Positions 54,778 to 63,939 of a stretch of DNA of 64,000 nt are shown here, one piece after another. The stretch comes from Halegenticoccus tardaugens. GTDB taxonomy: Archaea; Halobacteriota; Halobacteria; Halobacteriales; Haloferacaceae. The notes under the pieces were generated by a model. That model made no database searches. It had not been told where the DNA came from and saw nothing but the letters and a program-made list of their open reading frames with translations. Made by a program: the position numbers and the translations under genes. The stretch is from contig NZ_SDIC01000008.1 in assembly GCF_004116405.1 (NCBI RefSeq), forward strand, positions 1 to 64,000. Direction: 5' to 3'. Position 1 is the stretch's first letter, and each line of letters begins with the position of its first letter.

Positions 54778-56001
54778 TCACCACATCTGTTCGAACACGG
54801 CTTCGACGTCCGACTGCGTCGCGTCGAGGTCGCGCGGGCCAGACTCCATGAACGGATCCTCAATCACCGCCTTCGCCAGGTCGGGGAAGTGGCTCACCTC
54901 CGCCTCCTCAACCGATCGCAACTGCGACGGCAGGCTGAGAGCGTCGCGCGTTTCAGCGACAGCGTCGACGACCGCCGCCGCGATCTCCTCGTCGTCGGCA
55001 CCCTCGTTCCGGACATCGAGCGCCTCGGCGAGGAGACCGCGCCGGCCGTCGACCTGTTCGAAGAGATAGCGGAGCACGTGCGGCGCGGAGATCGCGTGGG
55101 CTACGCCCTGCTGGACCGGGTAATTCCGCGCGATGGCATGGCCGAACGAGTGGATGACGGACGCCCGGTAGGCGTCTGGCGTGGACAGCCCGTACTGTGC
55201 AGCGGCGATCCCCTGCAGGACCTTCGAGAGTTCTTCCTGGCTCATCGACTCCTCAGTGATAGCTGGCAACCCTTCGTGCAAGAGACGGACGCCACGCACT
55301 GCCGTTCCGTCGGTGAACGGATTGTGATATTTAGTGTAGAGCATCTCGATCCCCTTATCGAAGCCGTTCATCGCGGAGCGGGCGAGGACGGACTGTGGCG
55401 TCGTTACGAACAGTTCAAGGTCGTAGAACACCACCGTCGGCATCAACCGGCTGTCGGAGACGCCGGCACTCGGAATCTCAGACTTGGACTTCCCCTCTGG
55501 ATCCACGCTCAGCTTGACACCGGCGACCTGCGAGAGGTCCGCGCCGGGGAGCGTCGTCGGAACCGCGAGGATGTCCGTAAGCGGCACCTCGTTGTTCGGC
55601 AGCAGCATCTCCTCGCGCTCCAGAATCTCCTCGACGACATCGTCGAGGGGTCGATCGTGACCGGCGAGGACACTGATCTGCTTCGCGATGTCAAGGCTGC
55701 TCCCACCGCCGAGCGGGACGAGCGCGTCGACGTCCTCGTCACGGACGCGTCGCGCCCCGTCGTACGCCGCTTTCAGGTATTTCTCCGGCGTGACCCCGTC
55801 AAAGATGCCGACGAGTCGGTCCCCGATCCCGTCGCAGACCGGATCTACCACCGACGGGATCCCCGCCAGAGTGGCGTCGGTGACAATGAGTACTCGGGAG
55901 AGCCCTCGGCGCTCCAACTCCGCCTCGATCTCCACGACGACGCTCGGGCCGTGGTGGATCGTGCCCGGCCGGTACTCGAAGATGAAGGAATTGCCATCCA
56001 T
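54778..56001 (-). CDS. Iron-containing alcohol dehydrogenase-family protein
   Basis: 407 residues. NAD-binding GGGSSLDIAKQ (about 100), and metal ligands Asp in MNGFDKGIEML, His in SVIHSFGHAIARNYP (two) and QQGVAHAISAPHVLRYLFEQ. Insert PNNEVPLTDILAVPTTLPGAD fits the family's PTTAGTGSE region with changes. Interconverts alcohols and aldehydes or ketones; a role in a 3-dehydroquinate-synthase-like reaction cannot be excluded. On the reverse strand with the downstream decayed TatD gene; the ribB fragment lies 160 nt upstream. Confidence 0.87.
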   Translation of the reverse strand: MDGNSFIFEYRPGTIHHGPSVVVEIEAELERRGLSRVLIVTDATLAGIPSVVDPVCDGIGDRLVGIFDGVTPEKYLKAAYDGARRVRDEDVDALVPLGGGSSLDIAKQISVLAGHDRPLDDVVEEILEREEMLLPNNEVPLTDILAVPTTLPGADLSQVAGVKLSVDPEGKSKSEIPSAGVSDSRLMPTVVFYDLELFVTTPQSVLARSAMNGFDKGIEMLYTKYHNPFTDGTAVRGVRLLHEGLPAITEESMSQEELSKVLQGIAAAQYGLSTPDAYRASVIHSFGHAIARNYPVQQGVAHAISAPHVLRYLFEQVDGRRGLLAEALDVRNEGADDEEIAAAVVDAVAETRDALSLPSQLRSVEEAEVSHFPDLAKAVIEDPFMESGPRDLDATQSDVEAVFEQMW

Positions 56002-56162
56002 GGTGACTAACTACCACTGTAGCGCGTGGACATATAATAGTAGTTCTCCCTCGAAACGTCATGTGCTTCTTTGAGCTCCATCGCGTGCTACGAACGTCCG
56101 GAGGATCAAACCTGGCGCGGGTCCCGCTCGGTCGCTAGCGGACTTCGTCGACGATGGTCGAC

Positions 56163-56382
56163 CCTCAAGGAAGACGAAATCACACTTCTTCGCATACGAC
56201 GCCGCGTTTGTGGGCGAGAGCGCGCCGCCGCTCTCGTTGTCGAGCATCTCACAGACCACAACCGCCGGCGGGATCCTGGCCAGTTCGGCAAGCGCGACGC
56301 CGAGGTCGGTGTGCCCTTGCCTGTCCTCGAGCAGGTTCGGGGCGGCCTTCAGGAGGTGAACGTGCCCCGGCGTGTCGAACAC
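56163..56382 (-). pseudogene. ribB: RibB (DHBP synthase) C-terminal fragment
   Basis: FDTPGHVHLLKAAPNLLEDR (the C-terminal active-site His segment), GHTDLGVALAELARIPPAVV, VCEMLDNESGGALSP, and SYAKKCDFVFLEGR match 3,4-dihydroxy-2-butanone 4-phosphate synthase. The N-terminal two thirds are absent; upstream of 56382 the frame is not related. The final residues are shifted. Same strand as the riboflavin kinase gene at 56726, its normal partner in haloarchaea. Confidence 0.75.
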
Positions 56383-56725
56383 GGAGCACTTGTCGACTAT
56401 ATGCGGACAGCGCAGTTCGTGATCGCCGCGATCAAGGAGGCGCTCGAACAGGTGGTTTCACCATCGGTTCGGCGGGCGGAGCATCGATCACCGATTATCT
56501 GTATATGCACGTCATTCCCCGCTAGGAGAGCGACACGTCGTTTATGCCGCTGACGGCCGACATCGCCATCGTCGGGGAGACCATCGACGAGACGTTCGAT
56601 AGGCTTCGCAGCGCACTTCTGGATACGAGATGGACGCGCGCCATCGAAGGGAGCGAGTCCGTCGAGATATCCACGGTTGAATTCCTCTCGTCCTGGGACG
56701 GTCGCAAGGGAACCGACGTGTCAAC

Positions 56726-57154
56726 CTATCGTTCTCCGCTCCGCGTCCCACGATCGGCCGACTCGACGTGGATGCCAAAGGTGGCGCCGTCCGACAGTTC
56801 GAACCGATCCCGGAGGTTGACGGGCGAGACGAGTTCGATGGTGGACTTGTCGTGGTCGGTTCGATCAGGAACGATCACGTGCAGCGGGATCGAGCCGTTG
56901 CCGTCGACGGGGGATGCCAGGTAACAGTACACAGCGCCGAACGAATCGGCGCCGGACTCCCATCCCTCGATGCGGACGGCGTCGGCCCAGTCGAGTCGAT
57001 CGCGGACGGGGTCGTCGAGTTCGAGATTGAGCGTTCCTGGGTAGGGTTTGTATTCTAGTCGCTCTTCGAACTGCCTCGCGTACCCCTCCAGTTTGATGAA
57101 CTCCTTTCCTCGTCCGTACCCGCTCGTTACGACACCTCGTACTGTGAACCTCAT
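56726..57154 (-). CDS. ribK: CTP-dependent riboflavin kinase (archaeal RibK, DUF120)
   Basis: 142 residues from ATG 57154 (MRFTVRGVV); the frame extends to 57235 without similarity. RibK motifs: GVVTSGYGRGKEFIKLEGYA, FEERLEYKPYPGTLNLEL (the conserved PYPGTLN), and YCYLASPVDGNGSIPLHVI. Only the kinase domain is present, without the N-terminal helix-turn-helix of RbkR. Makes FMN from riboflavin with CTP. Its location beside an FMN-type monooxygenase suggests local FMN supply. Confidence 0.85.
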   Translation of the reverse strand: MRFTVRGVVTSGYGRGKEFIKLEGYARQFEERLEYKPYPGTLNLELDDPVRDRLDWADAVRIEGWESGADSFGAVYCYLASPVDGNGSIPLHVIVPDRTDHDKSTIELVSPVNLRDRFELSDGATFGIHVESADRGTRSGER

Positions 57155-57296
57155 ATGCGCTGTCTCCTGATAATCCGTTGTCGCCTCGCTCTGCCAAGCG
57201 GTGTTTCGATTCGACCGTCCCTGCGTCGCGACCACACTTTCGTCCGACGATCGCTTATTTGCCCCCGCTATTAGAAGGCGTCGGGAGGTCGTCCCA

Positions 57297-58235
57297 CTAT
57301 TTCACCGCCGTCCGTAGGCCGTCGACGATATCGGCGAGCGCCTCCTGTGACACCTCGAACTCGAACGGCGGCGCAGCCATCTGGACGAAGGCGTGGATGG
57401 CGTCGTCGTAATGGTGATGCGAGACGTCGACGCCAACCTTCTCGAGACGATCTGCGTACACGACCGCCTCGTCGCGGAGCGGATCGAATCCGCCCGTCAC
57501 GACCGTCGCGGGCGGCAGTCCCTCAAAGTCCGCGGCGAGTAGCGGCGAGGCGTACACATTCATTTTGTCGATGTCGCGCTCATGGTAATGGTTGTCAAAC
57601 CACATCAGGTCCTCCTTTGTGATGAAGTAGCCGTCACCGTTCTCGTCGACGGACTCCCAGTCTTGGTGCTGTGACACGGTCGGGTAGAGAAGGACCTGAT
57701 ACGTGATCTCCGGGCCGTCCCGATCCCGAGCCATGTGCGCGACGACCGCCGCGAGGTTGCCGCCGGCGGAGTCACCCGCGACCGCGAGCCTGTCCGCGTC
57801 GCCGCCGAACTCCCCAGCGTGCTCGGCGACCCACTTGGTCGCAGCGTAGGCGTCCTCTACGGCCGCTGGGAACGGGTGTTCCGGCGCGAGCCGGTAATCG
57901 ACAGCGACGACGGCGATATTGGACTCGGTTACCAGCACCCGGCAGAACTCATCGTGGCTGTCAAGCCCGCCGGAAACGAAGCCGCCGCCGTGGAAGAACA
58001 TCGTCACCGCGAACGGTCCATTGCCCTCCGGGAGGTAGATCCGGATCGGCAACGCCCCGCCGGGGCCGTCGATCGTCCGATCGATCACCTCCTCGATCGG
58101 CACGGACTCCTCAACCGCGAAGACGTCGGTCGTGATAGCTCGAACGTCCTCGACTGGGAGCTCGTGGAACGCCGGGGCGTCCTCCGACTCTTTCATGAAC
58201 GCCTGCAATTCTGGATGTGGCTTTTGTGCGCGCAT
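57297..58235 (-). CDS. Alpha/beta hydrolase, HSL/esterase family
   Basis: 312 residues from ATG 58235 (MRAQKPHPELQAF); the frame upstream to 58457 is the decayed VOC gene. HSL motif FFHGGGFVSGG (oxyanion hole), nucleophile GDSAGGN, Asp in FDPLRDEAVVY, His in DDAIHAFVQM. An esterase or lactonase with cytoplasmic location. The CPH-like N-terminal cap (1-70) is as in the family. In this cluster it could open a lactone or ester formed by the monooxygenase. Confidence 0.9.
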   Translation of the reverse strand: MRAQKPHPELQAFMKESEDAPAFHELPVEDVRAITTDVFAVEESVPIEEVIDRTIDGPGGALPIRIYLPEGNGPFAVTMFFHGGGFVSGGLDSHDEFCRVLVTESNIAVVAVDYRLAPEHPFPAAVEDAYAATKWVAEHAGEFGGDADRLAVAGDSAGGNLAAVVAHMARDRDGPEITYQVLLYPTVSQHQDWESVDENGDGYFITKEDLMWFDNHYHERDIDKMNVYASPLLAADFEGLPPATVVTGGFDPLRDEAVVYADRLEKVGVDVSHHHYDDAIHAFVQMAAPPFEFEVSQEALADIVDGLRTAVK

Positions 58236-58284
58236 TACATACAACAACCGTTCCGATCCATTAAATATGTATAGGGATGGCTTC

Positions 58285-58645
58285 CTACAGCGGCGCCGAG
58301 ATCTCCAGGGTGTAGCCATCTGGGTCCGCCAGCAGCGTTCTCCGTCGACCCCAGTCGATGTCGGTCGGTTCCATCCGAACGTCTCGTCCGCGGCCACCGC
58401 CCGTTCGGCGACCGTATCGACCGCGTCAAGGCCTTCGACTTCGATCGCAACGACCACACCCGATCCCCGGTCGTCCCCGGGATTGTCGAGCCCGAACGCG
58501 TTGAGTACCTACTGGTCGAAGTCCTCCTCGAGGACAAACGTCGCCTACCGGTCTCGAACTCCACGTTCCCCTCCGTGGCTTCGTTCGGCTTGAGGCCGAC
58601 GACGTCCATGTAGAAAGAAACCGAGTCATCCAGGTCCGCGACCAT
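58285..58645 (-). pseudogene. VOC/glyoxalase-family gene, several frameshifts
   Basis: Starting at ATG 58645: MVADLDDSVSFYMDVVGLKP, NEATEGNVEFETG; then, in other frames, DFDQ-stop-VLNAFGLDNPG, GVVVAIEVEGLDAVDTVAER, and finally RTLLADPDGYTLEISAPL with stop at 58285. At least three frame changes and a TAG. All parts of a 125-residue VOC protein are recognisable, so decay is recent. Confidence 0.75.
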
Positions 58646-58827
58646 CAGCAGCGACTGGTGTCACGACGGAGTCATGCGTGTCCCCCTGTAAAGAGGTTTC
58701 GGGGGCGATGGCGGCCAGCGAAGAGACTCCACACAGCAGGACCGCGGAACGCGAAGGGGACCCTCTCGCGCGAGAGGGTGCTCGATACGCGGACGTCAGC
58801 ACGTGGACGACGCGAGCACGATCAGAG

Positions 58828-59991
58828 TCACGGAGTGACGTCACCGATCTTGTCGACCTCGGGCTTGACCTCCTCGGCGTACATCTTCAAGTTCTTGCGC
58901 GCCTTCCAGTCAGGCAGATCACCGAAGTGGAACTGCCCGACGATCCGGCCGAATCCGCCGACTTTCTCGTACTGTTCTTCAAGCTTCTCGATGACGTATT
59001 CGGGCGTTCCGATGATGGTCTCGCCGTACTCCTGGAATTTCTCGAACTCGTAGTTGAACGCAAGATCGCCGTGCGGGTGGAGGTTCTCCACATACTCATC
59101 CCATTTCTCCGGGTCGAACGGCTGATCACCCATCATGTTGGCGGCGACGCCGATGTGGACTCCACCGGTGAGCGTTTGATAGAATTTCCGGAGATGCGGT
59201 TCGGCCTCCTCGCGGGCCTTCTCCATCGTCTCCGCGACGTAGATCGCCCGCATCACGCTGAAATGTTCGTCTTCAGGGCTCCAGTTGTAGTCCTCCTCCG
59301 CGTACTGGCGGTACTCGTCGAACTTCTCGCTGATCGTGTCAACAGGCTGGAACACGAGGCCAGTCGGTACCTTGTTCTGAGCGGTAAAACGAAGCGATTC
59401 CTCGCTCTCAGCCGGCATCCAGAGCGGCGGGTGCGGCTTCTGATAGGGTCGGGGCCAGATGTAAACGTGCTCGTACTGGAAATGCTCCCCGTCCCAGTCG
59501 AAGGGTTTGTCAGTGGACCAGGCCTTCAGGATGAGATCCCATGCCTCCTCGAAGCGGCTCCGGGACTCGTCCATATCGATGCCATACGCGAAGTACTCGC
59601 TCGGGATTCCACGCGGGAAACCGCTGATGATCCGACCCTTGGAGATGTTGTCCAGCATCGCGAGCTCCTCTGCGAGCCGAACAGGGTTCTCCCGTAGCGC
59701 GGGTAGGTTCCCGAAGAACGCGATCGTGGTGTCCTCGGTCCGGGCTACGAGGTTGGATGCCGTGATGTTCGGGCCGGGCTGGAGCCCGTACGCGTTGTAG
59801 TGATGCTCGTTGACTCCGACACCGTCGAATCCGAGGTCGGCGGCGTACTCAAGTTGGCCGAGGTAGTCCTCGTAGTACTGTGCACCCTTCTGGGGATCGT
59901 ACTCGTGTTCGATCCACGGCCACGCTGATTTTTGTTCCCTGATGTCGTCGATGTCCTGATACGGCATCAGATGGAAAGCATACGTTTCCAT
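58828..59991 (-). CDS. LLM-class flavin-dependent monooxygenase
   Basis: 387 residues. Luciferase-like TIM barrel: FHLMPYQDIDD at the start, GFDGVGVNEHHYNAYGLQPG (the conserved EHH), NPVRLAEELAMLDNISKGRI and GFPRGIPSEYFAYGID. The C-terminal part (EYGETIIGTPEYVIEKLEEQ) fits the family. Uses reduced FMN and oxygen to hydroxylate or insert oxygen into a ketone (type II Baeyer-Villiger). A reductase gene (60527) lies 536 bp upstream on the same strand. Substrate not readable. Confidence 0.9.
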   Translation of the reverse strand: METYAFHLMPYQDIDDIREQKSAWPWIEHEYDPQKGAQYYEDYLGQLEYAADLGFDGVGVNEHHYNAYGLQPGPNITASNLVARTEDTTIAFFGNLPALRENPVRLAEELAMLDNISKGRIISGFPRGIPSEYFAYGIDMDESRSRFEEAWDLILKAWSTDKPFDWDGEHFQYEHVYIWPRPYQKPHPPLWMPAESEESLRFTAQNKVPTGLVFQPVDTISEKFDEYRQYAEEDYNWSPEDEHFSVMRAIYVAETMEKAREEAEPHLRKFYQTLTGGVHIGVAANMMGDQPFDPEKWDEYVENLHPHGDLAFNYEFEKFQEYGETIIGTPEYVIEKLEEQYEKVGGFGRIVGQFHFGDLPDWKARKNLKMYAEEVKPEVDKIGDVTP

Positions 59992-60526
59992 AAATGGTGA
60001 TATAGTCGTTGTTACTTAGTAGTATCTGTCATATTCGAAACTAAACCTGGCAGACTCCTGTTTTGGATCGAGCGCGAACCGCCCGAGGATCGCCCCAGGA
60101 ACGTGAACGGACGGCGACACTGGCGGAAGGGGCGGTCGATTTTCTCGATGGTCGGGTCTGGCCGCACGTCCGTGGAGAACACCGTTGCGACGCCTGTCGG
60201 CGAGTGCGTCGAGGATGGCCTCGCCGTGGAACTCGAAGATCTGTTAAGTCGCCACCAGTAACGCCGTACCGCCGTGGAATGAGGCGTAGTCGCCGAGGCT
60301 GGCGACGGTGCCGGACTCGACGACGTTACTTGGTGAAACAACCGTCCGCGTCTCTCGCGAGAGTATGGTCTGGTGTACGTTATCTTATAGGCCGTTGTGA
60401 GCTATCATCAACCACGATGTTCGATTACGTCTGGACGCTCTCGTATCACCCGTCGGTGCATCCTCAATCCGATAGGGAATCGAAATCCGGGCGTTCGACG
60501 GCAGCCCCGAGGTGTGGTGCGTATCA
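59992..60526. other. Gap with decayed sequence, no supported gene
   Basis: Antisense frames contain protein-like bits (VVESGTVASLGDYASFHGGT, then, past a stop, FEFHGEAILDALADR) around 60200-60330, but no start, stop or family can be assigned. The rest (60340-60526) shows nothing. Confidence 0.35.
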
Positions 60527-61153
60527 TCACTCCGGCCCGAAGCTCTCAATCTCGACGTTGTCGAGGTCGACTCCGACGTCGCCGAGCGCGTCTTTCGCCC
60601 TTTCGACGAAGCCCTGGAAGCCGAACACGTAGATCCCGTCGGCCGAGAGGGACAGCGAGTCGACCGTTGAATCGAGGTCATCGGAGAGGACCACCGTCGC
60701 GCCATCCTCCTCCAGTCGAGCGAGACGGTTCGCGTGCGGTGGTTCGCTCCCGGCGAAGACGATAGTCGCGTCGTGACCGGCGTCCCGACAGCGTTCGGCG
60801 ATTCCGACGGCAGGACCGATTCCTGGACCTCCGGCGAAGACGAGAGCCGTGCCGTGGCCCCTGTACTCGACGTCGCCGAACGGACCCTCGACGGTGATCT
60901 CCTCACCGAGCGTGCGCTGCACGAGCCATGGGCCGAGCGTCCCATCGGGATCGACCGCGACCGTCATCTCGAAGCCGTCCTCAACGTCGGGGGAGGAAAT
61001 CGTGTAGTAGCCAGTCTCCTCCTCGCCGTCGACGATCGCCCGGATCAGGACGAACTGACCGGGATAGGCTTCGAACTTTGGCGGCGTCTCTACTTCGATC
61101 GCCACGGTTCGGTCGCCGACATCCTCGAGTCTGGTAATGCGTAGTTCCGGCAT
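60527..61153 (-). CDS. Ferredoxin/flavin reductase-like FAD protein
   Basis: 208 residues from ATG 61153 (MPELRIT); the frame to 61255 is unrelated. FNR fold: FEAYPGQFVLIRAIVDGEEE and YYTISSPD (FAD-binding R-x-Y-S type, here YTIS), then GPFGDVEY, and nucleotide domain VFAGGPGIGPAVGIAERC with later YVFGFQGFVE. Shorter than usual, with no iron-sulfur domain. Likely supplies reduced flavin to the LLM monooxygenase gene downstream. Confidence 0.85.
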   Translation of the reverse strand: MPELRITRLEDVGDRTVAIEVETPPKFEAYPGQFVLIRAIVDGEEETGYYTISSPDVEDGFEMTVAVDPDGTLGPWLVQRTLGEEITVEGPFGDVEYRGHGTALVFAGGPGIGPAVGIAERCRDAGHDATIVFAGSEPPHANRLARLEEDGATVVLSDDLDSTVDSLSLSADGIYVFGFQGFVERAKDALGDVGVDLDNVEIESFGPE

Positions 61154-61203
61154 ATCACACGGTCCACGGGAATCCAATAAAAAGATTCGGTACCGGGCGA
61201 CGG

Positions 61204-62016
61204 TTACACGCGACGTGCGAACTCCCGGAGTTCGTGGTTGAACCGCTCCGGGCACTCCCAGAACGGCGAGTGCCCTGTCTCAGGGTAGTACGACACCGTC
61301 GCGTCGTCGATGCGGTCCGCGTACTGTTCGGAGGCCGCCGCAAGGACGACGGCATCTTCCTCTCCGTGTGTGAGTAGCACCGGGATGTCCAAGGCGTCAA
61401 GTTCCGCGTCGTGCGTCACTGTCCGGTCGCGCAGGCACTCGCGCACGTATGGCGGGACAACGATGTTGTATCCGAGCATATAGTAGCGGTCCTCTGCCGG
61501 GAGCACGTCATGGACGCAGAGGTCGACGAACCGCCGCATCGTCTCCGTGCTCTCCTCGACGTCCGTCGAGCCGAACGCCGACACCAAGTCGATGTACTCC
61601 GGGCCGAGGCGCTCCGTCGCCTGCTCGGTGCCGATCGATGAGATGGCCCCGACGAGGTTGATGCCCGCAATCCGGTCGGTGCCGTAGAATTCGACGTAGT
61701 CAAGCACGACCAACCCACCGTACGACCAGCCGACAAGGACGACGTCGTCGAGATCCAATTCCGTGATGACCGCCCGGAGGTCGTTCGCCCACAGCGCAGA
61801 GTCCTCGTAGGCGTCGCGCGGCTTCCCGGACTCGCCGTGGCCTCGATTGTCCGGCGCGATCAGCCGGAACTCGTCGGTGAGGTCCGACTCGATCTGTTTG
61901 CGCCAGCACATCCGGCTCTGAGAGTAGCCGTGGACGAGTACCACCGGTCGCCCGCGCCCGGCGTCCGTGACGCGGAGCGCCACGTCGTCGCCGCCGATGA
62001 CGGTGTGAGACTCCAT
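61204..62016 (-). CDS. Alpha/beta hydrolase (haloperoxidase/esterase type)
   Basis: 270 residues from ATG 62016 (MESHTVIGG). HGYSQSRMCWRKQI (oxyanion loop), DNRGHGES, nucleophile Ser in VGWSYGGLV, Asp in THGEEDAVVL, His in ETGHSPFWECPERFN. Family of esterases, lactonases and C-C hydrolases. Same strand as the reductase, 50 nt upstream of it, so probably co-transcribed. A second lactone- or ester-opening candidate in the cluster. Confidence 0.9.
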   Translation of the reverse strand: MESHTVIGGDDVALRVTDAGRGRPVVLVHGYSQSRMCWRKQIESDLTDEFRLIAPDNRGHGESGKPRDAYEDSALWANDLRAVITELDLDDVVLVGWSYGGLVVLDYVEFYGTDRIAGINLVGAISSIGTEQATERLGPEYIDLVSAFGSTDVEESTETMRRFVDLCVHDVLPAEDRYYMLGYNIVVPPYVRECLRDRTVTHDAELDALDIPVLLTHGEEDAVVLAAASEQYADRIDDATVSYYPETGHSPFWECPERFNHELREFARRV

Positions 62017-62141
62017 GTCCTTTCGTATCACGACAGGACATATGTATGTTAATGGTGGGAGCACGGCCGCCGGTTCGGTGCAGTGCGCTGCTAGTGAACC
62101 CATCAAATTGTAGCATTTATGTCTCTGTCGAGCATGAGCAT

Positions 62142-62913
62142 ATGCCGAATCTGCTAACGGGCTGGACGTCCGTCATCACTGATGGCATGAGCGGCATCGG
62201 CCGCGGGATCGTACTGAAGCTAGTGCCACATGGCGCAGACGTCGTCGTCGACGTCTGTGAGTCACCGCGAACGCCGGAGACTACGCCGACGCTGGAGACG
62301 ATTGAGGAGCGAACGAACTCCCAGGGATTGTTCGCGGGGTGGGACGTGACGAACTACGACGACCTGGTCGGGCAGTCGACGCAGCGGAGGAGTTCGGCGG
62401 TGTCGACGTGATGGTGAACAATGCGGGCATCGTCCATCCAGTCGAGGTCTTCGACACGACCGACGAGGACTTCGCGACGCTGATCGACGTCAATCTGAAG
62501 AGCACGTACTTCGGCTGCCAGGCCGCCGGTGAGCGGATGTTACAGAACGGTGGCGGCTCGATCATCAACGTCGCTACCACCGCCGTGGAGCAGGGTTTCG
62601 TGAAACCGGGGTCGATCCTCTACTGTGCGGTGAAGGGCAGGGTGAAGTCGATGACGGTCGCCGTGGCCGATCTACTTGGCCCGGACGTGCGGGTGAAGCC
62701 ATTCAGCCGGGCTTCACCGGCGAGACGGGCCTGGCCGAGCCCCACTCGGAGGAGGCGGCGCGGGCGCGGGCAGCCGAAACGTCGCTCGACCGGCTCGGCA
62801 CCCCCGACGACCTCGGGAACGTCGCCGTCTTCCTCGCGAGTGATCTCATCTTGTATGTGACTGCCGAAGCCATCCTCGTCGACGGCGGATGGGGCAACAC
62901 GGGCGGCCCGTGA
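62142..62913 (+). pseudogene. SDR-family dehydrogenase, frameshifted
   Basis: Three frames in order: MPNLLTGWTSVITDGMSGIG (altered Rossmann motif; TDG for TGG), EEFGGVDVMVNNAGIVHPVE with VNLKSTYFGCQAAGERM, Ser-Tyr-Lys region ILYCAVKGRVKSM, and PGFTGETGLAEPHSEEAARA to ILVDGGWGN with TGA 62911. Breaks near 62370 and 62700. Catalytic residues remain, so the loss appears recent. The product would have oxidised an alcohol to a ketone in the cluster. Confidence 0.75.
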
Positions 62914-63021
62914 ACGCCCAACCACTCTTCAACCCGAGATTTATTAGCTGAGGCGGGATACCAACTGCCATGACGTTCGCCCTTGACCGACGGCAGCTGC
63001 GTCAGCAGAGGAGTCCGTAGG

Positions 63022-63939
63022 ATGAGCAAGGTAACGGACATGAGGGGGGCGATCTCGTCCGTAGTCGACGACGGGGAGACGATCTACCTTGGAGGGTTCA
63101 CCCACCTCATCCCCTTCGCGGCCGGCCACGAGATCATCCGCCAGGGATACAGCGATCTGAACCTAGTGAGGGCGACCCCCGACCTGATCTACGATCAGAT
63201 GATCGCGGCGGGGTGTGCGGGCAAGGTCACCTTCTCATGGGCCGGAAATCCGGAGGTCGGGAGTCTCCGCCCGTTTCGGCGGGCCGTCGAGGAGAGCGTA
63301 CCGAACGAGATCGAGATCGAGGAGTACTCGCACTTCGGCCTTGTCTCTCGACTGGCCGCAGGCGCGCAGGACCTCCCGTTCCTTCCACTCCGCACGTTTG
63401 CCGGCTCCGACTACCCGGACCACGTTGACACCATCCGGACGGTTGAGAATCCGTTCGACAACGGAATCGGCGAGATTCCGGTCGTTTCGCCGCTCGAACC
63501 GGACGTGGCGATCGTTCGCGCGCAGCGGGCGGATGTGGAGGGGAACGCGCATCTATGGGGAATCCTCGGCGAGATAGTCGAAGCGGCGTTTGCCGCAGAG
63601 ACGGTCGTGTTGAGCGTCGAGGAGATCGTGGACCGCGATGTCATCCAGAGCGACCCTAACCGGACATCCATTCCAAACACAGTGGTCGATCACGTTGTCG
63701 AGGAGCCGTACGGCTCGCACCCATCGTACGCTCAGGGGTACTACGACCGGGACAACGAGGCGTACCTCGAGTGGGACCAGCGGTCCGAGACCCACGAGTC
63801 GACGAAGGAGTGGCTGGACGAACGGGTGTACGGCGTGGCCGATCGCGCAGAGTATGTTGAACGGATGGAGACGAATCGGCTCGTCGACCTGCAACCGCGG
63901 TCGAACTACGCGACACCAATCGACATGGGAGGGTACTGA
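63022..63939 (+). CDS. CoA-transferase subunit A (family I)
   Basis: 305 residues from ATG 63022 (MSKVTDMRGAIS); GTG/ATG frames upstream to 62983 are less likely. SAISSVVDDGETIYLGGFTH and FSWAGNPEVGS carry the Gly-rich region of subunit A; later VVSPLEPDVAIVRAQRADVE and EYVERMETNRLV follow the pattern of family I transferases acting on glutaconate or 3-oxo acids. Transfers CoA between acids. Overlaps subunit B start (TGATG). Confidence 0.85.
   Translation: MSKVTDMRGAISSVVDDGETIYLGGFTHLIPFAAGHEIIRQGYSDLNLVRATPDLIYDQMIAAGCAGKVTFSWAGNPEVGSLRPFRRAVEESVPNEIEIEEYSHFGLVSRLAAGAQDLPFLPLRTFAGSDYPDHVDTIRTVENPFDNGIGEIPVVSPLEPDVAIVRAQRADVEGNAHLWGILGEIVEAAFAAETVVLSVEEIVDRDVIQSDPNRTSIPNTVVDHVVEEPYGSHPSYAQGYYDRDNEAYLEWDQRSETHESTKEWLDERVYGVADRAEYVERMETNRLVDLQPRSNYATPIDMGGY

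Noticed and set aside
54349..56010. 553-codon plus-strand frame over the alcohol dehydrogenase and TatD region
   Set aside because: Arg/Val-rich shadow; the reverse strand has recognisable families with metal ligands.
56544..56924. Plus-strand frame MPLTADIAIVGETIDETFDR, 126 codons
   Set aside because: The first 60 codons look protein-like but no family is recognised, and the rest is antisense to the riboflavin kinase gene.
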